From positions 80,824,450-80,888,449 of the forward strand of contig OZ020269.1 of the NCBI GenBank assembly GCA_963971225.1: a stretch of DNA of 64,000 nt. The letters are read 5' to 3'. Under the pieces are notes generated by a model that worked only from the letters and a program-made list of their open reading frames with translations, was not told the origin of the DNA and made no database searches. This stretch comes from Melieria omissa. Taxonomy: Eukaryota; Arthropoda; Insecta; Diptera; Ulidiidae. Shown here one piece after another: positions 9,984 to 21,700 of the stretch (the stretch's first letter is position 1; each line of letters begins with the position of its first letter). The translations under genes were made by a program, and so were the position numbers.

Positions 9984-10442
9984 CTCGCAACGTACAGCTC
10001 TTCAAAGTAAAATTGCTGACTTAACAGTGTAAATGTCGCATTTATAAGGGTGGGAGAGTGTATTCTATTGGGAATACAAGCGGCAAAATGTTTTGATTGT
10101 CTAATTGATGTCTTCCATTTAATATAACATTTAGGGACGTTTTCCAAGTGGACTTTTGAATCTTGTTGTTTACTTTGGAATTGGTCGAATCACGTCACCA
10201 TTAACGTTTTTGCCTCCACAGACTACACACAGGATGTAACCTCTGAATCCCGAGATTGAGATTACTTTGATTTAATGCAAGGAACAAATCACAGCACTAC
10301 AAATCGTTTAGTAAAATATTAATATAAGTACAATATATAATTACAAATCAACGGGTTTGCGGTGGAATATGTAAACAGATTCTGCCGACACGAGGAAGAA
10401 GGCGCTAGCACGTACAGCAAGGGCGACGTTCTCTGTCTGACA
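9984..10442. other. Intergenic, no gene seen
   Basis: Upstream flank of ionotropic receptor 1. No ORF of coding quality and no repeat were recognised apart from the MITE that follows. Confidence 0.4.
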
Positions 10443-10738
10443 TAGGATATCCCAATAAAAGTACAATTAAACACCGTGAGATTTTTTTTATAAGATTTGG
10501 TGAAAGCTCTTTCCTGAGCTCAAGGCCAAGATCTAACTTATCATAGTTGAGATAAAGCCAAATCTTTGTCAAAATTTCATCGAAAATCGTAAAACAGCAG
10601 GGGCGTACTATCAAAGCCTCGGGATATATTATATATATTATTTTCCATACTTAGCTGGAATATGTCTACATAGCAATGCTACAAAAATATAATCGTTTCA
10701 TGAAATTAAATCGTGCACTTTTATTAGGACACCCTATA
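10443..10738. mobile_element. Short Tc1/mariner-type MITE, about 296 bp
   Basis: Imperfect inverted ends: TAGGATATCCCAATAAAAGT at 10443-10462 and the complement of ACTTTTATTAGGACACCCTA at 10718-10737, bordered by TA. The end sequence (AGGxxxxCCxAATAAAAGT) and TA border suggest a Tc1/mariner relative. There is no coding sequence beyond chance. Confidence 0.55.
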
Positions 10739-10917
10739 CACACATACATGTAAAAAATTATGTACTTAGTAGGGACAAAAATACTGTTAGACACGTTTTA
10801 TGCTATAAAATTAAAAGTACTGAATGTTTTTGGTCTAATTTTTGCTTACATATTTATTGATATACATATATTGTACACAAAAAGCAAATATTCATTCGGA
10901 ATGTCTGCCTTTGGGCT

Positions 10918-12262
10918 TACTTAAGTCGGACTGGCCCAATCATCAATAGCCGCACGCACCTCGTCCATCGGAAAATTGGCCGCAGCACGAATCACAGCTA
11001 TCTTAAGAGAATCAATGTTGCGTATGTTTTGTGGCAAACCATGTCCTCTAAAACTGTCCACAATTTGCAAAAGAGTGGGTTCAAATCAGGACTGCCAGGG
11101 GGCCATTCTTCGGAGGAAATAAATGCTGGTAAATTGTTTTGGAGCCAGGTTTGAGTCGTTTTAGCTTTATGGGCCGACGCAGAATCTTGCTGGAAAGTTC
11201 ACGGCTGGTTTTGGAACAAAGAATGGTTAAGTGGTTTTACAACAGCTTTCAAAACGGTTTCTTAGTAAACTGTGGCCGATGTTTTGACCTCTTGTTCGCA
11301 GAAATGCAAGTCAGTGATCCCATCGTAAGAGACACCCCACCAAACCATGACTAAAGCTGGGTGATGACCCTTTTCGACCTGTGGAATCAGTTTATTTATT
11401 TATTTTATTTATTTATTTTATTTAATATTATTTGTACAAGTAAGACTGAGTCTTTTATAGTACATCAGTTTGAGTGAATTAAACATGAATAATAACAATT
11501 TTAGCTTAAATTAATACAATATAGTTACAAACAGAAGAAGGAAAATTGAAAATGAAAGCTCATAAATTTGAGGTGAAGTACAAAGATAGAAGATGATGAA
11601 TACATAATCACAAGAGGGTATATACAGAGGGAGAAAATAGGAGTTAGGAGAAAAAGGACGTTACTGCCGTTTTGAAACATCTCGGTTGTTTAATAGATTT
11701 TATGTTAGGTGGAAGCAAGTTCCACAAACGAATTGTACTAACAAAGAACATTCGAGACGATTCAATACACACAAACTTCGGGACGCTGAGATTTAAAGTA
11801 CGTGTACTCTGACAAAATTTAGTTTAGATGCTTCCTTAGATTGTTCTTGCACGGTAAACATTTTTTCATCGGTAAACAAGATTTTTCTGTACAAGCTCTC
11901 AGCGTGCTTCACCAAAAGACGTTTTTGCATTTTTCCATTCTTTTTTTTCAAAGCTGCAGTCAACAAATGTCCAGTACGGCGTTTAAAAGCCCCAAGTCCC
12001 AAGTCTTTTTTAATAATTCGACCATGGACTTTTGCGAGATATTCATCTCCCGGGCCATGATTTTCTGTTTTGGGAGCGGATTTCGCTGAATTCTTGATTT
12101 GACAGCTTTAACGACTTGTGGTGTTCGAACTGTGCGCGGACGGCCCGACCGGTGCCGGTCTTTAACATCTCGAGTCTCCTCAAACAATTTTAGGCACCGG
12201 TAGAGGAACATGCGACTAATCCCGAGCGGGCGGAGCGTTTTGAAAAAATTACCTTTCTTCAT
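10918..12262 (-). pseudogene. Dead DD37D (maT/mosquito-type) mariner transposase
   Basis: The start at 12262 gives a helix-turn-helix N-terminus (ISRMFLYRCLKLFEETRDVKDR, then the GRPRTVRTP linker). Next is the first catalytic block ILFTDEKMFTV (about 11860-11890). After a 0.4-kb foreign insert it resumes with HPALVMVWWGVS (about 11330-11365), the FQQDSASAHKAKTTQTWL block (second Asp, about 11165-11210) and EWPPGSPDLNPL (about 11085-11120). Counting 37 residues from the second Asp lands on the third catalytic position, here Phe instead of Asp. A TGA replaces the Trp before TFQQD, and the reading frame is broken near the C-terminus. The gene is inactive. No intact inverted ends were found. Confidence 0.85.
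11391..11818 (-). mobile_element. 5'-truncated non-LTR retrotransposon fragment inside the mariner
   Basis: Read on the minus strand, 11816 to 11644 encodes a typical LINE reverse-transcriptase C-terminus (STRTLNLSVPKF, STIRLWNLLPPNIKS, CFKTAVTSFF, stop TAA at 11644-11646). It is followed by about 190 bp of 3' UTR and a TAAA-rich tail at 11391-11435. AGTTTA occurs at both borders as a probable short target duplication. It interrupts the mariner transposase after SKEASKL. The LWNxLP..I..FK pattern fits CR1/L2/jockey-like elements; the clade is not certain. Confidence 0.7.
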
Positions 12263-12870
12263 TTCACACTTAAATAGTGCTATAACAGCGATTCGGTTCT
12301 CGTTATCTGACCACTACATGGTGAAAACTAGAACAATTTAGAATTCTCAGCGCAGACTAACGCTTTACAGGTTATGTTTTATAAACCATGTGGAAATAAC
12401 GGATTATGTTCAATTCAACTATTACAATGGGAGTGTTCAATGTTGTAACAATATTTATGTCCATACTAAGTACATAAATGCATAAGTTAATTCCAATTTA
12501 ATGGCGTGTGGACATTGCTGCTGTCCAGTTAAATTCCATCTTGATTTAAAGAGCTATTCTACATTTCAAAATCGATTTCAGATGATCCAAAACGTTTACG
12601 GAAAAATCAATTAATTTTATATTTATGTATTTTATAATATAGTTTTATATTTATCTTCTGAAAGATTAAGACGCTTAGAAATATATAATTAAAATTTCGA
12701 AAATTTATAATACAGAAGCACAGAGATGCAAGCCGCGCCACATGTTTTAAACTTAAAACATGCATAAAGACACAATAAAAATAGTTGCATATCTTATAAT
12801 AGAAAAACATGTTATTTTCCTATAACTAATTCATAAAAATAACCAACATGCTGCCCTAAACAACAAGAAA
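12263..12870. other. Intergenic, no gene seen
   Basis: AT-rich flank between the mariner start and the stop codon of the second ionotropic receptor. The mariner 5' end must lie in the first 100 bp or so, but no terminal repeat was recognised. Confidence 0.4.
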
Positions 12871-14700
12871 TTAGATGTTGTTGTTTAAATGTACTTTTGT
12901 TGACCTTTGTAGATTTTTGTGGGTGATTTTGTAGTAAGAACACTCAACGCCGAATATGAGAACTGCGATCAGTAAATTTAGGAAGTGAACTGCAAACACA
13001 ATTTTTAGATGCTGCATGCCAACTGTCTGGTAAGCGTAAATATCGGTCAACCGCTGCAGCAAACCCGCCTTAATGGCGTACTCGAAGGCTTTTGACTCAA
13101 AGTAGAAGTACAAGCCGGACGAATGTACGCGATACAGGAAATACTCCAACTCACGCCACAATGGCGAGTCTGGCTCCATGGGAAATGTGAGGTGGTATGC
13201 TCCGAAGCAGATCTCCGAGAGGCGGAAGGCTCGTCGGCGTAAGTATTGCTGCTGCAGGTCAAGAATTCGCCACATGTCGTCGGTCACAAAGTACGCGAAC
13301 GACCTGTTCAGCTTGAGCTGATGCCGGTGAAACTCCTCGGAGCTGGTGGGCCGAAGCAGATTTAAAAACGCTTGCGGCATGCCAAAATTTCTCCTCAGCA
13401 GGAACTCCAGCTCATAGTCGATGACCATAACGGGCAGCTGGGCTGCTATCAAGTCCTGCATTGTGTTAATTTCCGTGTGGAAAAGTGTCACTGTAAGGAT
13501 GCTGCCCAGCATGCTCGTATAGAAAGCGGAGAGAAAGAAGGCGTTCGTAAAACTGCACATACAACTGAATGCATTCAGCCACGAGCCGGGCTGCAAAGCG
13601 CGTGGTGGCGAAACATTAACAAACTGGCAAAGTGTCACGAGGAAAGTGTGTGTGTGGCAACGATGAGGTTGGTAGTGGGCTCGCAAATAGTTGACGCCGA
13701 GTGCGAGAGCAAATGCGTGCAAGGCGATTACCCACACGACTCCGTCAAACGGTGACAAGGGATATAACAGGGGCGACACTTTATTGGTGATGGGCACCAT
13801 GAGGCACCAATTGACGACCAGCAGGGGGTAGCTCGTATCGATTTGGTTGTCACTCTCGAAGAGTGCGTAGGCATGTGAGGTCAAATCGATCTGCCTGTAG
13901 CGCACCATATCCAGGATATGCCGCATATTGGCAAAACCTTCGCTGGGCTCTCCGTAGCTCTCTAGAGAGCCGTTTATAAAACTTACAAACATATTCAAAA
14001 TATTGTAACTAGTGCCACCAACACGCCAGCGTTGTTCGCGGAAGTATCTCACCACACCTGGCGCATTCTGCAGGACAGGTGATAAAAATCGATATCGATG
14101 TACGTTAAGTGGTTCTCGAAGTTTACGGTAGAAGCCACTCAGACCGTCCTCCACCCAATGCGTTCTGTTCACTATGGTGAATCGGGGATAATAGACGAAA
14201 CCGAATACTTCATTTAGTCCCGACGTGACGTTACGGAAATATACAACTGTATTCAAGAACTTGTTGCGAAACAGCCTCCTCAACACACGCTCCACCACGA
14301 TGAAATTTCCAACTGGATCATACAGCACCACCATACAAATGTACGCATGACGGCCGCGCAGCACACTCTCCAAAATTTCAAAGACGTAGTCATCCGCATC
14401 ATCGGTAAATACCACAGTGTACATGTTACGTTTATGATTGCCGCGACGAAGTTCGAAATCGGCGCGTGTAGAGAGTACCAGCTGAGGATGCAAGCTTTCC
14501 TGCTGCACACTCTGCAGCATAAAGTCCAGGCGTTGGTCATAACAGCGCTGGCATACACAGTACAGAAGTTCTTGCGTCAAATGAGCCACAGGAACGACAA
14601 TCCTTCCCGTTACATACGCTGCATCCCAACTATTCGCCTCGCATACTAATAGCAGCAGTAACAACGACAAATTTTCCAATCGCGACCTCCAGAAATACAT
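12871..14700 (-). CDS. Divergent ionotropic receptor (IR52/IR94-like), intronless, 609 aa
   Basis: Paralogue of the receptor at 8098-9921, same orientation. The ATG at 14698-14700 is taken as the start because the frame is extended upstream only through GTG, and because a signal peptide (LSLLLLLLVCEANS) follows directly. Conserved IR features appear in order: the ligand-binding lobe with SHAYALF..SYP, a first membrane segment near VVWVIALHAFALAL, the second ending FYTSMLGSILT, the second lobe with INTMQDL..VMVIDYELEFLL and CFGAYHL..MEPDSPLW, and a last membrane segment near IVFAVHFLNLLIAVLIFGV. The C-terminal tail is longer than in receptor 1. The glutamate-binding Arg is absent. Base composition is more GC-rich than in receptor 1, a sign of either constraint or older divergence. 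Confidence 0.85.
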   Translation of the reverse strand: MYFWRSRLENLSLLLLLLVCEANSWDAAYVTGRIVVPVAHLTQELLYCVCQRCYDQRLDFMLQSVQQESLHPQLVLSTRADFELRRGNHKRNMYTVVFTDDADDYVFEILESVLRGRHAYICMVVLYDPVGNFIVVERVLRRLFRNKFLNTVVYFRNVTSGLNEVFGFVYYPRFTIVNRTHWVEDGLSGFYRKLREPLNVHRYRFLSPVLQNAPGVVRYFREQRWRVGGTSYNILNMFVSFINGSLESYGEPSEGFANMRHILDMVRYRQIDLTSHAYALFESDNQIDTSYPLLVVNWCLMVPITNKVSPLLYPLSPFDGVVWVIALHAFALALGVNYLRAHYQPHRCHTHTFLVTLCQFVNVSPPRALQPGSWLNAFSCMCSFTNAFFLSAFYTSMLGSILTVTLFHTEINTMQDLIAAQLPVMVIDYELEFLLRRNFGMPQAFLNLLRPTSSEEFHRHQLKLNRSFAYFVTDDMWRILDLQQQYLRRRAFRLSEICFGAYHLTFPMEPDSPLWRELEYFLYRVHSSGLYFYFESKAFEYAIKAGLLQRLTDIYAYQTVGMQHLKIVFAVHFLNLLIAVLIFGVECSYYKITHKNLQRSTKVHLNNNI

Positions 14701-14714
14701 AGCAGCCACAAGCC

Positions 14715-14750
14715 AACTGAACGATTAGATTTCATGATCGTGATTTTATA
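14715..14750 (-). promoter_or_regulatory. TATA box and initiator of ionotropic receptor 2
   Basis: On the minus strand TATAAAA (14744-14750) is followed by TCAGTT (14715-14720), matching the arthropod initiator consensus TCAGTY. The A at 14718 is 32 bases downstream of the TATA start, the canonical distance. The transcript would have a leader of only about 18 nt before the ATG at 14700. Confidence 0.65.
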
Positions 14751-15795
14751 CTAAACCCCAGACGAAAGATTTAGTTTGTATAGCCTGATACGAGAAAGCA
14801 CGCAAGTGTCAGATTCTATCGAAATGTTAATTCCCAACCGGCACTAATGACTTCTGAAAGTTTTGCAATTCTGTATTAACAAATGCTTAGTTGCACCATT
14901 TCCTGTCGTAAAGTTGCGTCATGATTAAGCACTCGGTATTATCCCTTTGGCACTAAAGAGCCGGCCCAAGTTATTAGATTTTTTTTAGTCTGCACGAACA
15001 GCGCGAAATAGAAAATGTAAAGTGCCGAATTCAATTTACACGAGCATGTTGAGGGACATTTGCATATTTTATTATTGTTACAAATTGAAATAATGCAGAT
15101 ACAACAAAATAGAATCACTCGAAAATAAGAGTAACCGCAGAACTTAAAAATGAACGACCGAAAGCACAAAACAATTATTCGGTAGTGTTACATGATGAAG
15201 TTTTGAATTAAAGCAAATCAAATCCGCTATCGATCGCATCTTTTGGAGTTAAAATTTTTTGCAGCACGTGCTACGACTGACTTACAACAACGCATTATAA
15301 AGTTAACTTGCATATATATATATATTCTTTAAATATTATTTACAATAAATTTCACATAGAATAAGAATAAGTTATTGTAAAAACTAAACGTATGTTTTAA
15401 AGAGCTTTTCGCTGGCATTAGATCTATTGCCCCTGGTGTTTAGCTTTCTAGACATGCATTAGGACTGCTATCAAATTTATAAACCACGGAATGTAAAATG
15501 TGAAAAAATAAAACAATTATTTATGAAGTTCATAACGTTGAAACACAATTCCAAAATTCATCGAAAATTCGATGTTAAGACATTTTCAAAAGCCATAACT
15601 GTATTCTATCAAGTCACGTCAAACGTTTCTAATAATAATAAAAACAATGCGGGGAAGAACTCGAACTCAATGCATATATAAAACACAAATGTCGAGTTTC
15701 TTATAGCAAAATTGACATAACTAATTCATTCTAGTCTACAAAATAATATGCTGTCGCTTAACTGATTGCAAAAGATTGCGGTAGAGTTCGTGTTT
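14751..15795. other. Intergenic plus garz 3' UTR
   Basis: Between the receptor promoter and the garz stop codon. It must hold the garz 3' UTR on the minus strand; no canonical AATAAA close to the stop was found. A short (TA)n run lies at 15312-15325. No other gene is seen. Confidence 0.5.
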
Positions 15796-18700
15796 TTACG
15801 GCTGTCCATATAGCATCTCTGAACCCGGCGGTATTGAATTCGGGTCTACGTTCGTACTGAAATAACTTGCGGGCGATGCGTACAGATTGGATTGCTCTTG
15901 ATGTGGCAGTTGCTGCCTGTTCTCCACTGTTGTGGCTTGCAATGACACTGGCGGATGCTGCAAAGTTACGTTGTATGGATTTGACATGTATTCCTGGTAG
16001 ATGTCGGTGCCAGATTGCAATGATTGGAATTGCAGAGAAAGTGGAGCAAAGCTACGAACAATGGCAGGATTTTGATTTTTTTGTAACCCGAGATATTGGT
16101 TACTTGCTAAGAGACGATTCGTTGGCACATCGACGTTAACATCCATCTTCTCTGCTGGGTCCAGTGGCATTAATGAGCCAGTAACCTCACACACGGATTG
16201 CGTATACTGCTGATAACCATGTTGTTGTTGTTGTTGTATATTTTCCTGTTCAGCTCCAACTGTTTCTGGTTGCTGTAAGAGTTTTTGTTCTGGCTGCTCA
16301 CTTTGCTGCTGGACCCCCGAATAGAAAGGCATTATAGGCGGTGTTTCCGGTAATTCAATGGAAAATGAATAGTTGTTGTATGTATTGTTCATAACGGTGT
16401 TATTAATCAGCGTGGACATTGCAAACGACGGCGTTTCTGTCTGCTCTTCTAGAGGTTGTACAATTTCTAATGCTCCCAAGCCGGTAGCACCAGACGTTTC
16501 ATGTTGGTGAGACAGTTTCGATGCATCGTTTATTAGATCCGGCAAACTTTCTCCAGTTTCACTAGCCAACTGTGAGTTTGCCGACAACACACAAACAGGT
16601 AGCTCCGCTAATCCTGGTGCTGGATACAATGTGTTTACGACTTTGTTTTGATTGTAAATGGCTGCAGATGAATTTTGTAGCAACTCCTGGTGCTGCCTAG
16701 GTGGCACTGGTTGCTGAATTTGATGTTGAGCCAGATGAGCCACCAGCAAGGGTATGTTTTGTGATACTGGTGCCTGTTTTCCAATACCGAAAAACTTCGA
16801 TAAACATTTAAGACTATGACAAAGCAAACCATGCTTACCTCTTGAGAAAGTAATGAATTGGCTACTACGGTGTTACTAGGTGACTGCGATATGGTATTGC
16901 TTCTTGGAGAGTCGGCTGCCGGCAAGATCGTGGCCAACAGTTCGTTTCTCGTTTGAGAGTCTAGTTCTGGCTCATTTTCAACAATTGTTGATGCTTGAGG
17001 GTTTAATACATGCGAACCCACCTGGTTGACGTTGGTTGGGGGCACCGATGTCGCTGGCATCATAAATTGAGCACAACCACCTGAAAATACACACAAGTGT
17101 ACTAATATTTTTTAACCGAGTTCAAAGTAATGTAGATTGTATTGGATATCATTTTTACCATTATAACGCTTTTACCTTAAGGACAGGGTAAGAACACTTG
17201 AAATAACCTAAAATTCCTCAAATGCATGATTCATTTTCTTGTTTGTTTAAAAAGCATAAAAGCATTGTTTAACGCAGACAACTAACAAAAAACCACTTTG
17301 GAAAAATTTCTTCTAGCTACTAGCAAAAAGACTTTGAATTTAGTTGTCGTTTGAAAATATATGTCGGGGTTAAATTGAGGATATTTTACCCCGCCTTAAA
17401 GCGGATCTGTGCGCTTGAGAGTAAAGTTAAGTAGTTAAATATACATCAGATTCGACAAAAAATGCACCAGAACTGTTCTTTGCTTCACTATAAATCATTA
17501 AATAGATAAACTATTTTATGGACGAAAATTAGATTGTCCCAAACGATCAACGATCAGTTGGAAACTTGCGAAATACCGACTTTTGCTCAAAAAGACTGAA
17601 CAAATGTTTGGACTCAAACTAGCATGAAGTTAAATTGTACCATGCCTAACAGGATATGACAGGTTATCAAAATTAAAAGAATAAATTCTGACAACTGACT
17701 TCAAAATTTTAAGCAAAACATTAAGAACAAATTTCAGCCTTTAGGAAACTGTGCAAAGTTTTTATATATTTGTCCAGTAGTTTTTAGGTACAACTTCGTT
17801 CTTTTTGAAGGCAAATTTATATTTATGGTTTTCAACATTTTTTCATTCATTTTTTATGGCGCTCCATGCACCATTTGTACGTAGGAGTCAATTTCGCACG
17901 GCGAAAGGGAGGCTACATCATAAGCAGTTCTTTTTACTCAGAGGTTTGCCATTTTTTACTGAACATGCAGCTGCCAAAAGAATTTGTTTGTTTTTTATAT
18001 TTGATGTTGGCCGAGTGGGACATTCTGATTAAAATGTTTAGGTTGTGACAGGCTGCCACGAGATGGCAAATTGACATTACAGAATTAATTTCATTTAATT
18101 ATGCTTTGAAAAAGTCAAGGCAAATACGTTGCTTGTTTGTATATCCTTTTAACTTGTTCGCTATAAGTCTATGCAAGAAGCAATTATCCTCGCTACAGTC
18201 CTTTAAGTTTCTTTAAAGCATTGCCGCGGAAATCTATACAAAAGTGTATCTCTTTCTTTAGAACCTGCTGCCAAGCCATAGTGATGGTAGCTAGCTTAAA
18301 CGACATACTATATTTATTATTTCATCAGTAAACGTTTTTGGAGCAGGCGCTCTTTGATCTTCAATATTTTGTTCAGGCTTTTGGAACCCGGGTTTGCGCT
18401 GCATTTCAATTGGTCTTGTGATCTTGCTGGCTTTTCAACAATTTGGTCAGTGGGTATGTGAGCCCTCAAGTCTTGTTCAGCACAGAATGAGCTCGCGATA
18501 TTTCTGATAGCAATTTGAGAGACAACTTGCAAATTTTCAAGCACTACACCTATTGACAGAGGAAGGGTGGGCAAAGATGCATATGTAAAGTTGTCTAATC
18601 TCTTGTATAAATTTAAAATTATATACCTTCATCGCGAAACAGTTCATCCTTCAAATTCGGTAGAAAATCTCCAATGCGTCGCCAGGTAAGTTCCCACAGG

Positions 18701-21700
18701 GGCAACTGTAATGTGCCATCATCATTGTGAAACACCCGAACCGAGTGCATAACCAGCAGCATATTCTTAAGAATTTCTTGCATCTGCTCAGAGAGCATAT
18801 CCGAGCCGACCTTCATGAATTTATCGATGTAGTCCAGAATATCGATCCACAATGCGTTGAAAGAGGAGCCCAGTTCTATCAGCGGGGTCAGATGATGCAA
18901 GAACACCTTCGACATAATGGTCGCGGTACGAATACGCGACTCCTCCAACAGCATATTGTCCAGATACGCAACCGATGCACTTTCAGGCAGCAACTCATTA
19001 AGCAGAGGGAAAAGCACCTGTTGGAAGCAGGCCGCCCACTCAGCACCTGACAATGTCTGCAAGTCATGCACCAGGAGAGCGCGTTGTTGAAGGCACGAAA
19101 TGGCGTACGTGCGCACTTCACGTCGACGATCCATAGCCAGCCGAGCAATTCCCTGCAGCAGAGGGCACCACCCTTGGGCCCATAAAGCCGAACACTGAGG
19201 TACCGCACATCCCTCCTCCGCCCACCAGCGGAAGATCTGCGCTGTACGCGTGTACAAAGTGTACATTAGGTCGACCAACTGAATGGAGAGCGTTTCATAA
19301 CGTTGCCACAAATCTTCATCTGCTTCGCTGGTGCGACCATCGGCCGTATGATATTCACCACCAGCCACCTTCCGTTGCGTTTCACGGTCAATGCGCTTAC
19401 TCGCGGACTTCCTCTTTTGCGCTATCGCCCCGGCACTATTCGACTTCGCCGCTAACTCAACTTCAAATTTCTTGCGCTGACTAATGCCGCCATCGCGGCA
19501 ACATTCCACAAACGTTCGTATGCAACGTACGCACGATTCGAAATTGTAGGGCGTGATATGAGCGACATTGCGTACAATAAATGCCAATGAATCCCAACAT
19601 TTGAACAGAGAAATTGGCGAATGTTCACCCAATTTGCAGCTATAAACCAGCGCAGATACGGCGGGCACTAAGGATGAAACCGGTGGTGACTGAGGCCTGA
19701 AGATAAATGCAAACAATATTTCACATTTTACATGAGTAAACAGAACAGTAGTTTTTAGTAAATATTTTTAAATTTCTTCTATATGAATAATCTTCTCACC
19801 TGGAAAGTGTTGACAAATCAGTGTCTTTATTTACCAGAATCCAATTTTCCGCCGTGGGACTTGAGGGAAAGGGGCTACTTGTGTTTGAGTTCTGTACTGT
19901 GCTTTGCTGTTGCTGCTGCAATTGCTGCTGTTTTGTTATTTCTGAATCGGAAATATAACCACGATCCGGCAAACCAGAGTCCTCCTCACTGCTTAGGGCC
20001 CCATCTGACTTTGTGCCAAATTCTATCGTTGATGGTAGAAAGCTATTGTCGAACTCAGGCGGCAAGGCGCCAGCTCCCACACACTCTAAAATTGTAAATA
20101 TGATTTGCCAATCCTGCTCCGAGTGAATGTTCTGTGCCGAAGTCTTCAGTAGTTCATAAACACCAATCGAGATTTGACGCGATATTCGCAGTATGATAGC
20201 GGGTTTCAGAGCCAGCAGCATTTTCAACGACTTTAACACAACAGGACACAGCTCCTCGTTACGCATAAGGTAAATGGCGAGCTTTAATATTGCCACCGTA
20301 CTACGATTTAGTAAGTAATCGTAGCCATACGAAGTAGCACCCATTAACAGCAAATAGATACGGTCACGCACATCCGGCCACAACTGTATCATGCGATCGC
20401 GATTTTGAACCACAATCTTTACAAGCAGTTCCATCCAAAAGACCACAATATCCTCAGCGTATGGTACACCCTCGAACTTATGGGAGGTGGGAGGCTTGAT
20501 TAGCGCCAATATACTCTTAAGCAACTCCTGAAGTGATTCTAACTGCACAAACTTCGACTCCTGAACCATTTGATCAAGCTGACATTCCTTAATACATTTC
20601 TTGCCCATTTTTATGAGCTCCTGTTCTTCATAGGAAGGTTCACGCTGGCCTTCCGAGGACAAGTAAGAGTACAGGCTCGAGAAGAGACCAGCTTCTTGCT
20701 TCTGACTAGGTTTTTCTAGTTTTAACAGTGCTTTGCCGCTTTCCTCGCAAAAATCTTCCACTTCAATTAGAGATTTTGGCAAAAGCTTCAGCCGGAACAG
20801 CTGCAGGAACAAGTCGAGTATTTGTTTCCAGCCCTCACGCAGGCAGTCGCCGTAGTCATGCACCAAAGCGAAAACCGTGCGCATAGCAGCCTGAGCTTTG
20901 ATATTGACACCAAAATTCGCTGACTGCACAATTTCCGTATGAGATATTGAAGAACCCTCCTGTTGCGTCGTGCTCAAGAGCGTAGTAAACTTGCAGAGTG
21001 TCAGGATGAGCGCATCAAAATCTTCATGAAGATTAAAATGCGCTGCAATGCTGGCGCATTTAGTGAAACCTTTATAATGGCAAAAAAGGCAAGTATTTAC
21101 ATTTATGTCAATAAATATGAATATTTAAACACACCTGTAAGTATGCGCTGATAACCATTCTCGGAGCTCTTGTCAAACATTAAACTTAAAGCACTAAGCG
21201 AAGCGCCCCAAACAATATGAAATATTTCCAGGTCATACGTAGAATCTTGCACGTATTTGAAAATTCCGTCAGAATTTACTCCACGTCGAAGCAACACCTT
21301 CCACAGGTAATTTTCGCGCACAATACCCGTTTGCTCCGCTGGCATAACAATCTCCTCATTCCTATAGAAAAGCAATAATGTCAAATGTATCTAATTAAAA
21401 TGATTCGTCCGTACTTAATAGCATTGAAAATTGCTGACAGCATCTCTTGATCGAAGTCTGAGCCACCATTAAGGCCACGCAAATTTTTAAGAAAATCCTC
21501 CTGTGTCATTGGAACGTTTAGCCGCTTGGCGTTCGAGTTGTGCTGGTCCATATTCAGCATAATAATCGCGTAGGCCAAACTGAAGGCCGCATCGGTGTTG
21601 GTAAAGGGCTCGCCGTTTTGCTTCTAACGTGTGATTAGAAATTATTACCCAGTTCGTTCAGTGTCGAAAGTCAAATATCTTACATGCCAGTGATCTGCAA

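Noticed and set aside
13372..13755. 127-codon plus-strand open frame
   Set aside because: Antisense shadow of ionotropic receptor 2.
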